Shown: piece by piece, positions 10,560-22,035 of the stretch
How positions within the stretch are numbered: the first letter of the stretch is position 1
Layout of the letters: the number at the start of each line of letters is the position of its first letter
Source: Corythucha ciliata
Lineage: Eukaryota; Arthropoda; Insecta; Hemiptera; Tingidae
DNA: 64,000 nt
Reading direction: 5' to 3'
Assembly (NCBI GenBank): GCA_038030265.1
Contig: CM075942.1
Location: 49,318,751-49,382,750, forward strand
Translations under genes and position numbers: made by a program
The notes under the pieces: generated by a model
The model's database searches: none
What the model was told of the DNA's origin: nothing
What the model saw: only the letters and a program-made list of their open reading frames with translations

Positions 10560-13474
10560 AGAAGCACTTTAGATTTTATTTATTGACTCGCTTTAGGCCA
10601 ATTTAGTGTGTGGGGGACGGAGGGAACAAGAAAAAAAAAATCTTTTCCTCGGTCTAAATGGAATAGCCTGAAACTGTTGAATTGTCAGCAATATCGTAAA
10701 AAAGAGGAAAAACTGGGTCAAACCGCGTCGTTTTCCTTTTCGTTTTAAACCGACTGAGGGAGAGAGAGCGGGATTTTCTTTTAAAATTTAAAGCTTAATG
10801 ATCTCTCCCACTTTCCACTTCTGCTATAGGAACATCCGCGCGCGCCCTTTTCCCAAGTACCTAACGATAATAAAGCCAGGCAGTTAAGCAAACTCGTTTC
10901 ATATGTTTGCTTTATAAATCCTACGCTACTTGTGTGGATAGGGGGAGTGGAATGGGTTACACTACACTCGTCATTAGTTAAGTAAACTGTTAAGTTACCT
11001 TATTCCACAATTACTTCATCTTTATAAGGAGGTGAGTATTTCTTGAAAGTTTCATTGTTTGGAAACGGCATAAGTGGCCGTAGAAAAAAAGAAAAATATG
11101 TTCCCACAAGATGGACTTCCAGCTCTCTCGCCGGATGATTGAGCATCACGCCCTTTCCATGAAACAGCGGTGAACAGGGGAGGGAAGGATATTAAAAAAG
11201 GAAAAAAGGACTGAAAGCCTCATTCCAAAAAAGGAAAAGACTCTCGAGTTATCTGCAAAAGTGATCTAGCTTGATCCCTAACAACACGAGCAAACTTGAG
11301 CGGAATTAATTTTTTTTTGCTATTGTTCTTCCAGGTGAACCGCGCCAAAAGAAACTTTGGTATTGGGTGCAGAGGTGGGGGAGGGGAGATCAAATTGAGA
11401 AATCTGGCACGTACAACTCTGGATATTCAACAAAAAAGTTACCAGTGAACACTCTTTATTAAAAGGATTGTGTTTTTTCGAATTTATCAACATGAAAAAA
11501 AGGAGGTCTTTCATTATCTAAAGCATACGAGGACTGAGGCCACTTAAAGTGATTAACTCTCATAACATTTTGTCTAGAGACACCTTTTCCGCCCTCGTTA
11601 TAATGAGATCACGAATATGCTTTGTAGTGTGGAGGGGTGGGGGTGACAGGGTCGATCGTTCACACGTTGTGAAATGAACTGTTGTTGAATGATGGGGGAG
11701 GGGGTAGGGTGAAAAAGATGAATTATTCGTCACACAATGCACAACCCGTGCGTTGAATTTTAAAGCTCCAAGCGCGTCTTTCAAGTATCTCACCATCCAC
11801 AGTTGGGCCCCATTGAAAAGTTTCGTCGACTTCAATTAGGACATATAATAGTGAGGGGAGGGGGGTAGTCAACAGGTTAGATGAGTTTTAAGGACCTTTC
11901 AGTCTTTTAAAACAAAGTAAATGCGTAAAGTAGGAAGTTATTTAGTCGAGTGCGCTTATAAGGGTGATGGTCTGGTTGGTTGATGAAGAGGGGAGGTACA
12001 TAAAAGTTGACTTCAAAGTCAGTTTGCATAAAGACCGAAAAGGGATGGGAGGGTGGGGTGTAGGATACATAATAGGTTTTAAAGATTCTCATGCAAGACT
12101 TAACGAACTGTAAAGGAATTTTAACTAAAAGCAAACCCTAGAGAGGCGGCGAATTAGCGACTCTAACATAAGTCTCAACCCCTTTTTAAAACAATCGATT
12201 TTTTTTCAATTATAATGACAAATGACGGGTTTCTGATAAATCGGCTCGTGTCTGTGTGTGTGTGTGTAATCTCTTTCAACACGAGCGAGGTAACAAGGCA
12301 GAATACTAACGAGATCAGACGAGAGGGTAAACATGTGGGTGAAGGTCTAAAACGGCAGAAGTTGTGGGGTGGGGTTTGGGGATGATCGAAATCGAGCACG
12401 TACGGGATTAATCGGATAAACCAACACGTTTTGCGATGACAAACTCACCTCAATTTTTTCCCCTCCTCCACCAAGGATTAATGAGGGTACGAGAGCGTTA
12501 TGAAAGAATTTAAAAATATTCCATCAGTGTATTCGAATCAATCAGTTTTGACCTGACTGGAGGGGTCAGGAGGGGGTTTTGTCCAATAATTTTAGGATCA
12601 CATAGGACAAAAATGGACAAAAAGAGTTTCACTTTCATTTTGAAATAAAACTATTTCATCGTCGGTTGAACGAGAACGTGTATTTGTTGTCTTCAGGGCG
12701 GATTTTTATAGACACACACAAAAAAAGCGAAACGATGGAATACTTCTCCTTTCTTTTACAAGAATAACAAAAAAGGAAACTTTTTTGCATAAAGTTTACT
12801 ATTTTATAGGCCTTTCGACTTAATTTCTAATGAAGTAGTCCTCCCTCTTCGCCCCCTGATCCAACGCTCATTTTTCTCGCTGCACAATCCACAAGAAAAC
12901 AAGGGCAATGTCGAAGGAAGGAACTTTTATAAAACTGTTCTTTTTGTGCTCCAGATCTATTTTCTTCCTTTCTTTCTCATTGGTCTTCATTCCCTTTTGG
13001 TGAGTGTGCTGAAAAAAGGAGAGGCGGAGTGAGTACAGGGGAAGACCTTAACGGTTCGTAAATTGTCTCGCATCTTCCTTTTTTCCATATCTCTTACCAC
13101 TCTCGTAATGTCGTGAGGCTATGATTCTGAAATCAACCGTTATCACATAAACGCGAAGAGAGGCATTTTGTCTTTCATCTCCACTTTTTTATGGTTTTGT
13201 GAAGCGTTCTCGCCTTATCAACCCCCCCCCTTCCCTACCTAAAGTTGGTTTAATTACAGGAAAATTCAACGGTGCGTAAAGAGAACCACGTACTCCATGT
13301 CAACCTTTATTAAACTCGCATCCAACTATGTTCAATTCGCGATTGCTTCGCCCCTCTCTCCCGCATCGACCACCACTCATGATAATAATACTCGTAATAA
13401 TAATAATGTTTTATTTTCATCACATAAGTTAATTTGTAAGCCAACGTCAGACGTAAGAAATATTATACACTATA
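10560..13474. other. No gene recognised
   Basis: A/T-rich, with purine runs, G-runs and a (TG)n tract at about 12251-12267. Frames of 64-91 codons on the minus strand (11320-12399) have biased low-complexity composition and no family resemblance. Confidence 0.4.
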
Positions 13475-13600
13475 ATGGTGGATTTCACCACCTCGGCTTA
13501 ACTAAGCCGAACTTTGCCTACATAAAATTCAGTTCATTTTTCTCTTGAGTCCAACTTAATTTTAAGCCGAACCTTAAGCCGAGGTGGTGAAATCCACCAT
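13475..13600. mobile_element. 126-bp MITE with 27-bp perfect inverted ends
   Basis: Left end ATGGTGGATTTCACCACCTC plus GGCTTAA matches the reverse complement of the right end over 27 bases without mismatch. Just inside, a further AAGCCGAAC motif is repeated in both arms. No coding capacity. The target-site duplication is not clear. Confidence 0.7.
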
Positions 13601-15679
13601 AACAATAAGATTTTTATTGGCGGAGAGAACCTGTTCAAGGGATTAGGGTGCCAAATCAAGTAGCCACGTCTTAATTCTGCGCCCATCAAATCGCCATCTC
13701 TACGTGTGTAGTATGGAAGGTGCAGGCTAATCAGTCTCTAACAGTCATGTTAGGCTAACAGTCATATGAGGTAGGTTTTATATGAGGAAGGCTAACGGTC
13801 ATATGACAACACTCGTTGGCTCTTCGCCGTTATTGTCAGATACCTTTGAAAAGAGGCTGGTTCCATGAATGGTGCAGGGGGGGCAGGAGATTCGAACTTG
13901 ACGAATACAACAGTTCCGCGACAACATTCACGCGGTTTTAAAAAGCGGCCATGTTTAAAGAGAAAACACTAAATGCTCCCCGAACCTGATCATGAGTTTT
14001 TTTTTCATCCCTGAACATCATCACATTAGAGCAATATTTTTCCGCGCGCCCGGAGAAAACTTCATTTTCTCTCCCCCCTCCGCCACCAACCACGACACAA
14101 ACCAACAGAATTATCAGAAGTCATTCGTGTCATCATTCATTCATGCCTCGCCGCCCACCCAAAAAAAAAAAAACTTTTTATACAAATGTTCCAGCATCAT
14201 CTTTCCCCTCATTCGCTCTACTTGTTTTTTTTAACAGTGTTAAGGTGCGATGATAGAGTGTGATGGGAAGGGTTTAAAGGAACGGGCGGGGTGTAGGTGA
14301 AGGTAGAAACTAAGGTGAAACTCGATACCTGAGTACTCCCAGAAGGAAATTTGACACTCTCTCTAGGGTCTATTCGTCTTGAAGAAAGGAGTTTGCGGGA
14401 GGGAGGGTGGGAGTGAGGCTTGTGACGGGAAATTCGTAATCAACGTCTTCCATTTCTCTCTGCAAACAACAAGAGGACCCCTCAAGGGTTGCTGGCGGGG
14501 CGGGGGATCTTGAGAAACTTTTCCGGGAAGGTGGGTGGTGGGGTATGGTGAGCAATTTTTTTTCTACTGTAATACGCAATCCATTATACTCAACACTTGA
14601 GAATGTATGAGTCGTAATAGACAACGGGTTGGTAAACCCCGCCTGTCTATCCCAAAGTAAAGTTTTACGTCTTACGGTCACTTTTCTAATTCGTTATTCT
14701 TTGATGAGTGAAATAGTTACTGCCGGCGATCCCCCACCCACCCACCAAAAGGCCTAAGAGGCTCGTTTTGCGGTGGACAAGGCAACGAGGGAGGAGGCTT
14801 ACACGCTAAAAGGCCCACCTTTTAAAGGCGAAAAAAAAATTATTTAGGACCTCTGCCACTCTAAAGCTTTACACGTACGGAACGTAAACTTTTTGGTGGG
14901 AGAAAACATTGCTCCTTTTTAGAACACAAAAAATACATCCAGCATGCCTCCCACAAACCACAAAGTGGTGCATCAAAGTTTTCGGTGATTCATTATTTCT
15001 CGACCATAAGATAACGTTGCCACAAGATAATACAGCAGGTCAAGATTGCTTGAGGAAGGGAGAAGACTACTTTGGGACTGAACGAATCGGCACTGCCTCG
15101 ATCTGTCGATACCGTACACGTCCCAGGGCCTAGAGCTTCTAAGTTCTTGAGTTCCCAGTGCCTCCGACCGCATCCCAGTGGGACCTACGCACGTTATTAA
15201 CGGCAAATTGGCCGTTCCTACCGATCCTCTCGCCTGGAACTCCACTCATGCCCGATCCTCTTTTCTCAGCTAATTCTTATTTAGGGGCTATATCGGCGTC
15301 CCTGGGAGTGGCCAAAAAAGAGGGGCGTAGACCGTTGTGGTTTCAGCCAATTGACTCGAATTCAGAGTGAGCCACGACAGAGGTCCACATGCGTCGAGGC
15401 TCTTCCTTGGACTTCAGAGTTGTACAATGTGGGTTGCCGCAGCGCCGATGGTTCTACCTGTGGTGGTACAACCACTTCAACGGCTTGTCTGATCGAAAAT
15501 TAGTTTCAATTTTGCGATTTCCCGTGTCGTGAAACATTAAGATAGGCAGTTTGGTATAATTTTTCTCAATTCCATGCAGTCTCCTATATGGTTTCAAGAC
15601 AGGACAGTTGACCAATCATGTCTCGAATGTGTTTCTCGGCCAAACATTTCAAGCTTTGAAGTTAAGTAATCTGTTTTTG
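13601..15679. other. No gene recognised
   Basis: A/T-rich sequence with some short partial repeats (three copies of a gctaacagtcatatga-like phrase at 13750-13810). The open frames at 14370-14681 and 14909-15370 overlap on opposite strands and are not recognisable. Confidence 0.4.
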
Positions 15680-16400
15680 GAAAAATTCAGTCTGAGATTG
15701 TTTTTTCTTGAGACTGGCGACGCATGCATGTGAACCTGGCTCAACACATACTGCCAAATTCAACGAAAAAGGTCCCATTCGTTTTCCGTTTGTTTACGTT
15801 TATTTTGCCAAAATGTTCGTTCGTTTAACTTCTCAAATACCTACGATATTTTTGAAAACCATTAAAATTGGTTTTTTCGTGCTGAGTAATCCGGTTAAAT
15901 TGGCTTTTTGAGGGAACAAAACCGGAAAAATTGCCTTCTGTGCGTGCTAATGATCCGCAATATTTGAGCTTTGAAACGGCCAGGTCTCTAAAAAATTGTA
16001 TGTGATCGAGATTCCCGAAAGTCCTCTTTAAAATTGGCCAACGCTCTCGAAATTTTAATTTTTAAGCGGTGAAATCCGCGAACTCGGACCGTGACATTGT
16101 TTTTCCCGATGTGGATGATTCGCCAAATTTTGTTTTTCAAATATCCAAACCGGCGGCATTCTTTTTATTAAGGAGCCAAGGACAAAAAATAGTCCTTGAA
16201 ATAGCCAAAACCACCAAATTGAGTTCCGCGCAGCGTCAATATCCATGAAGTTTGGACCTCGAATGAGGCCAGACTGTGGACTAGCTTTTTTGAATCACCA
16301 TAACCCGCTAAATGGCATCATTTTTGAATAGGTTAACTCCCGCCGATGTTGACTTTTCAGGAAGTCAATCTTGTGAAATTGACATTTTAGGGAGTAAATT
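15680..16400. repeat. Degenerate ~31-bp array, family A
   Basis: Units of the type ggttaaattggctttttgag and gtgaaattgacattttaggg, forward orientation as in 1-1480, strongly diverged. Confidence 0.6.
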
Positions 16401-18306
16401 ACCAGATTTTGTGCTGAACAAACTGATTCTGCAACTAAATTACACACAATGTGATGAAATAAAGGCGAGGGCTTCCCTTGTGTGGACCGTGTTTGAAGAA
16501 GTTCCCTCGCTGTACTACCAACTCGGTGATCAAAAGTTGCTGTTTCTCAATCGACGGATGAGCCATGAGTAAGATATACACGAGATATTTATTGTGTAAA
16601 TTGTTACAGTCGAATCTCGTGCCTAAAAATGACCATAAAGATAGACAATGACACGCACGACACTAGAACTCCCGCATGAGGTTTTTTCTTGTCTCAATTC
16701 ACCCCCTCAGCTTAGTGCCTTCTTGGCGTTATGCGGAACGTTGCCTATACACGCTGGTTAACATGTCGTAGAAGAGCCTTTAAAAAAAAGTTCCTTTCCC
16801 CAGTAAATCTTTCCCTATCGAATCACAAATCTCTTCTCAACTATCCGAACAATGGTCGACTTTTTCCCCCGGTCATCAATGCACTGGAAGGAGGGGGGGG
16901 GGCGAGTTTGGAAAAATTTCACTAGGAAGTAAAGGCCCAACGTTCTTTATAATCGAAGCACCTACATGAACAGATTGGGAAGCAGAGAAGAGTTTGAAAA
17001 CAAAAAACAAAAGAAAAACGAAAACCGTGACTTCATTAAGTCCCCACCCCACGCCCCTTCCATCCGACATTTATTTGAAATGTTAAGCACTATCATTACA
17101 ATTTAGGACGACAGGCTGAATTGTTTTTAACTTTTTTTTTTAAATAATATAGTCACGTTTTTAAAGCGTTCGCTTCCCACATTCTTGTCCCCTTTCATTC
17201 CACGCCCCCCCCCCCGCTTCACTAAGTAGGTACCTTAAAAAATTTTCCCTTCTGTTCCCAAATCCGCAAAAGGCATCTTTCTTTCCAAATTACTTTTTAT
17301 TCTCTTTTTTGCAGTATCCGGGTAGTTAGGATAAAAAATGAAAAAGGAGTAATTACGCGGAAATTGAAGGCCGTAAAAAAGGTCATTAAGATCATGGCTT
17401 TGTCACACTTATAATTACTACATTATGCTTTCTCTAGTGTTTTTTTTCCTTTTTTTTTTAGAAAAAAAATTATTGTTTGGTTGGGGGGGGGGCGTAACAA
17501 GTTGAAGAAACGTCCTTCAGTGCGGTCGTCTACTGCGTTTGAAAGCCAAGTTGAATGATGATGAGGGCGAGGGGGCGAGAACCTGTTTTGAAATCAACTT
17601 CTTGTAGAAGATGTGCACAGTTGGGCATTAAAAGGTGTTTTTCAACGCGACACTATACGGTTTCCCCTGCGATGATTTGAATTCAGGCACTTTTGCGTTG
17701 TGTGTGTGGGTGTTGTGGAAGAGGGTGGAGAGGGGGATGCACCAAAAATCGTACGGTGGCTGAGCCCAGGTTGCTCTGAAAAAGCAAAGTTTCCGCCTCG
17801 ACGAAGTCACCTGCTGAGTACTTTTTTTGTCTCTCTCTTTAAAAACCACGGACGACTGGCCCGGCGAGGCATCCGTTTCGAACGCTTTTGTCCAGCGCGT
17901 ACTCAGATTTTTCCTGTTGTATATACACACCTATTTTATTTTTTGCTCCCCTCCCTCTCTTGAATTCTTCTTCATGTTTCTTGCCAGGAGGAGAGAGAGA
18001 AAAAAAGGAATGTTCCCTACAAGAAAAGTGGTATAAGAGCATCAGTGTCTTCCCTCCCCCCTCATCATCAACATCCTCTTGTTCATTCATGCATCGTTGA
18101 CTTAGGGCTGTAATCTGCCCTTTCTTTAGGTCAGTACACTCACTTTTTTCCCCCGCCCTGCGTTGATGTCGACATTTTTACACCCACCATCTGAATAGAA
18201 CTGTAGCCAGAGACCTTCGTGGCTTCAAAAAATGCGAACGTAGACACTCCAGTGTCAATTGTTGAAACCTCTTGTTTGATAGCCCGAAAAGTGTAAGAGA
18301 AATGAA
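16401..18306. other. Upstream region of the DLST gene, no other gene recognised
   Basis: A/T-rich with many homopolymer runs of G, C, A and T. No TATA-initiator pair was found close to the DLST start, so its transcription start is not located. Confidence 0.4.
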
Positions 18307-20407
18307 ATGCGCGGATCAGGATTAATTCGAAGGATTCAACATTTTGCGAAATATGGCAAAGACTCGCGGTCAAGCGTCGGTAATCAAAACCATTGGATTT
18401 CGTCCAGCCTGGTAAAAATTCCGTTCCCCTCGCCTTCGCTTCACAGTGAACAACACCGGCTTTCCACTCTTTTGACGTTGGATCGTTCCCTTCAAACAAT
18501 TTTTTTTTCTAGGAGATTCGCTCTACTCCCCGCATTTCAAGCCCAGGAAGACGTCCTTTCGATCGTCAATTGTAACTATACACACTGATTTGTGTCTTTA
18601 AAAATTCTCAATTCCAACGTACTATTTATTTTAATCTTAACAGTCATAATCAAAGCGTCCGCTTTATCAGGACCACGGCTGTACTTTGTAAGTTGAGAAA
18701 TGACACAAAAATGAAGATGATGATTAAACTCTGCAGATTTACCTTTTAAACAGCTGCTGAGGATTCAATAATCACGGTACCCCCGTTTCCAGAATCCGTC
18801 ACCGAGGGCGATCTTAGATGGAACAAAAGTAAAATCACTGATAATTTTGACTTTTTTTTTTCTTTTTTTTTTTTTTTCAATTTCTTCGAGGTCTGTTTTA
18901 AGACGAAGGAGACACCGTTCTGGTGGATGAAATCGTTTGTGAAATTGAAACGGATAAAGTGAGAGAATGAAATCATTATTGTGATGGCGACGGGAAGGGA
19001 GGTGAAAATGTTTAAGTTGTTTTAGACATCAATGCCTGTGCCATCGCCTTTCGCTGGTGTTATAACGAAGAGATTTGTTGAAGATGGAGCAACAGTCAAG
19101 GCGGGTCAACAACTTTACAGCATTAAAATTGGTGAGTTGTGGCGTTGGGGGAAAAATGAGGGAAGCTAACGTTAATTATTGGACGCGTCAGATGAGTCAC
19201 TTCAAGGCCAAAAAGCTCCCCAATCGAAAACCGTTCGACCAGCTGCGGCTGCGCCTCCTGCCGCTGCTCCAAGGCCTCCGCCTCATCCAGTGAAACCCTC
19301 TGTTCCATTGCCTCCTCCAACTCCATCTCCGCCACCACCGATGGCAGATAAAACACCAGTCACGACGCCGGCTTCAGCTCTTCCAAAACCGAAACCCGTG
19401 GCCACACCACCACCCCGTCCCAAGTCGGCGCCTCCACCGCTCACACCGACGGCGCTTACAATGGTCAAAGTCCCGCCGGCGGATCCAACGAAAGAAATCT
19501 TTGGCACCCGTACTGAGTATCGCGTCAAATTGAGTCGAATTCGCAGTCGAATTGCTTCTCGTCTCAAAGAAGCGCAAAATATCAACGCTTTGTTGACTAC
19601 TTTTAATGAAATCGATATGAGGTACCATAAATGGGTGGCCAAAATCGACTTTCTACCAACCTCTTTTGATTTGTTTTTTTCTTATCGATAGTTCGATCAT
19701 CGAATTTAGGAAAAAATACCAAGAGGGTTTCACTAAAAAGTACGGGTTCAAACTCGGGTTCATGCCAGCCTTCTTGAAAGCGTCAGCCTACGCCCTTCAG
19801 GACCAGCCGACTGTGAATGCCGTCATCCTTGACAATGAAATCGTTTACCGCGATTATATCGACATTTCAGTCGCTGTAGCCACCCCAAAAGTAACAGCCT
19901 CATCCACCCCCCCCTCCTACCACTACCATTTTATATCCTCTGACCGCGCAAACAAAGGGCCTCGTCGTTCCCGTTGTTCGAAACGTCGAATCCATGAGCT
20001 ACGCCGACATTGAAAAGAGTATCTACGACCTCGCGATTAAGGCCCGTGATAATAAGCTCGCCATTGAAGATATGGATGGTGGAACGTTTACAGTCAGCAA
20101 CGGAGGTGTGTACGGTTCGCTTATGGGTACGCCAATTGTTAACCCTCCTCAGTCGGCGATACTTGGTATGCATGCGACTGTTGAGCGTCCGGTCGTCGTC
20201 AAGGGACAGGTATGACTCACGGGGCAAGAAAAAGAGGAAATTTCTCTTGTTTTATTTCATTTCGATGTAAAGATCGTTATTCGACCGATGATGTACGTGG
20301 CTCTCACATACGATCACAGACTGATCGACGGACGTGAGGCAGTCCTTTTCCTAAGGAAAATCAAAGCAGCCGTTGAAGATCCGCGAGTAATGCTAGCTGG
20401 TTTATAA
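18307..20407 (+). CDS. DLST: Dihydrolipoamide succinyltransferase, mitochondrial (2-oxoglutarate dehydrogenase E2), eight exons
   Basis: E2 core subunit of the 2-oxoglutarate dehydrogenase complex in the TCA cycle: it passes succinyl from lipoyl-lysine to CoA in the mitochondrial matrix. Exons 18307-18571, 18754-18828, 18903-18958, 19026-19131, 19192-19621, 19692-19890, 19958-20209 and 20273-20407 join in frame, with GT-AG introns of 60-182 bp, to 505 codons plus TAA. Residues 1-88: basic, mitochondrial-targeting-like. About 90-167: lipoyl domain ([11 protein letters not shown], then EIETDK with the lipoylated Lys132 as last codon of exon 3, then [13 protein letters not shown]). About 168-265: Pro/Ala-rich linker with no E1/E3-binding domain, as usual for animal DLST. 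The rest is the catalytic domain ([33 protein letters not shown] with His476 and Asp480), ending DPRVMLAGL. Exon 1 is the least sure: reading it unspliced is the only option I found that keeps phase, apart from a weak GTCAAG donor at 18369. Confidence 0.95.
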
Positions 20408-21195
20408 TATTTTATATGAAAATTAAATTTTATTTTTTAAAGTCGTTAATTCCTTAACATAAAATGCAGCAGTTTTATGACTCAATCAGAACATTTGATA
20501 TTAGGTTTGTTCCAACCAACGATACACAGGGTGTTTGAGGATAGTGTGGCATTACTGAACCACGTCATAAATTAGGTTATTCAGCATCGATTTCACGAAA
20601 TACGGTATTATCAATAGTCGACTTTTTATCAAGATATCGAATAAAAACTGGTTTTTTCATGGCTAAATCTTTTTTATCAAATTTGACTTTGTGTGTCGTC
20701 CCGCGGGATTAATTTAGATAAAGTGTATAGTGCGTTGGAAAGATGACAAAAGTTCCTACAAAATGAGCACAAAAGATATGATGATGGACCATCTTTAGTG
20801 GACATAAATCAGAGGGTTAAAATCTCACAAAATGCGTTTGCGGTTTCCCTCTGCCTACTCTATCCCTTCTAATGCTCTAACCTCAGTGGCATCAAACTTG
20901 CAGACGAATGGAAAAACATTTGCAATCGGCCAGCTTTCCAACGATGTACCATCTACTGCCCCTTTAGTTCCACAGAAATCAGCTAACAATGTGAAAAACA
21001 TCGGGACCCTAGGTTAAACTTCCATATTAATTATCTAACATTTTTTTGCTCTTTCTGTTTCAATTTTGTTAATAATGCTACTTCTTATCACTTGGAGATT
21101 ATTGTTAGCAATGGTCATTGCTTGCTACATTGAGAAACAACAGAATTAGTAAGAAAACTCAAGAAAAATGTGCATTCATTTATTTTATAAAATAT
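20408..21195. other. DLST 3' flank, no further gene recognised
   Basis: A/T-rich tail after the stop; an AATTAAA-like hexamer lies near 20421. The phrase cacagggtgtttgag at about 20526 resembles the terminal sequence of some mariner-type elements and may be one edge of the element whose transposase tail lies at 21196-21593. A 61-codon frame at 20832-21017 is not recognisable. Confidence 0.35.
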
Positions 21196-21593
21196 TTACT
21201 TCAGGGATTCAAAATGGCCACTGGCCACCATTACACCTTAAGCTCATCCTGGTCACCTCTAAGATCAGTTTTAGTATTGCGCAGGTCCCTCTCTCGGCCC
21301 ATAATTAGGACAGCCATGTCCATTCTTCCTAAGAGCACCTCTCGCATTTCGATCTCCTGAGCTTATACCCAGTTCTTTCAACCTCATCCTCAGAAATAAA
21401 CATCTAATGGTGTTAGGACAGAGAACCTGGGTGGCCACGGAATTGGCCCTCTCCTGCTTATGCACTTGTAGACAAACCTTTCTTCAAGAAATTTCCTGAC
21501 CGATCGCTGGAAGTGAGCGGGAAAACCGTCTTGCTGGAAAATATCCAGTTTGGACAATCGATCCTGCATGACTTTCCTCACGAATTCCTGCAT
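21196..21593 (-). pseudogene. Mariner-type transposase, C-terminal fragment
   Basis: Reading the minus strand from 21593, the first part is clear: FQQDGFPAHFQRSVRKFLEE and then RRGPIPWPPRFSVLTPLDVY. These match the second catalytic-Asp region (QQDGAPAH type) and the WPPRSPDLTPLD motif of mariner/IS630-class DDE transposases common in arthropods. After that the frame is broken, but the family's usual ending, GHFE-L, recurs as GHFESLK before a stop at 21196. The N-terminal half and the third catalytic residue are not intact, so this is a dead relic. It sits 0.8 kb downstream of DLST. Confidence 0.75.
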
Positions 21594-21599
21594 TGACTT

Positions 21600-22030
21600 T
21601 GTTTCTCAACAAAGCCACGGGACCAGTAAGCCCCGTGAGATTACCCTGGGAAATTCCATTTGTGAAGAAGCTAGACCCGCCAAATTGACTTTTTGAGTGA
21701 GCCCAAACCCGTGAAATTGTCTTTTTTGGTGAGAAAACCACTTGAAATAGGCTTTGAATAGAGCAACAAAGCTAATTTCAACAAGTCCCGTGAAATTCCT
21801 TTACAGAATGTGCCAAATTGAGGCTGTGGACACTGTACAGTTTTTTTCTCACGTTGGCGATTTTCCATTATTAGCTGAGATTTCTGAACATCGCTGCTTT
21901 TTTTCAGTTTTATAGTCGCTAATAAGCGCTTTTCCTCAATTAAATCCACGAACTAGCGCTTTCACTACTTTTAGCTGTGAATCAGACATTGTTTTCGCTT
22001 TTTGCTATATGAATGGGCACTTTTATTTTA
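21600..22030. repeat. Short degenerate array, family A
   Basis: Units such as ccgtgaaattgtcttttttg and cgtgaaattcctttacagaa, then a few family B-like units (gctgagatttctgaacatcg, attagctgt). It lies between the mariner relic and the BEL relic. Confidence 0.5.
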
Positions 22031-22035
22031 GTTGC

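Noticed and set aside
19283..19642. 119-codon minus-strand Gly-rich frame
   Set aside because: Antisense shadow of the Pro-rich linker exon of DLST.
20832..21017. 61-codon plus-strand frame downstream of DLST
   Set aside because: No recognisable family; it lies next to transposon relics and has no supporting signals.
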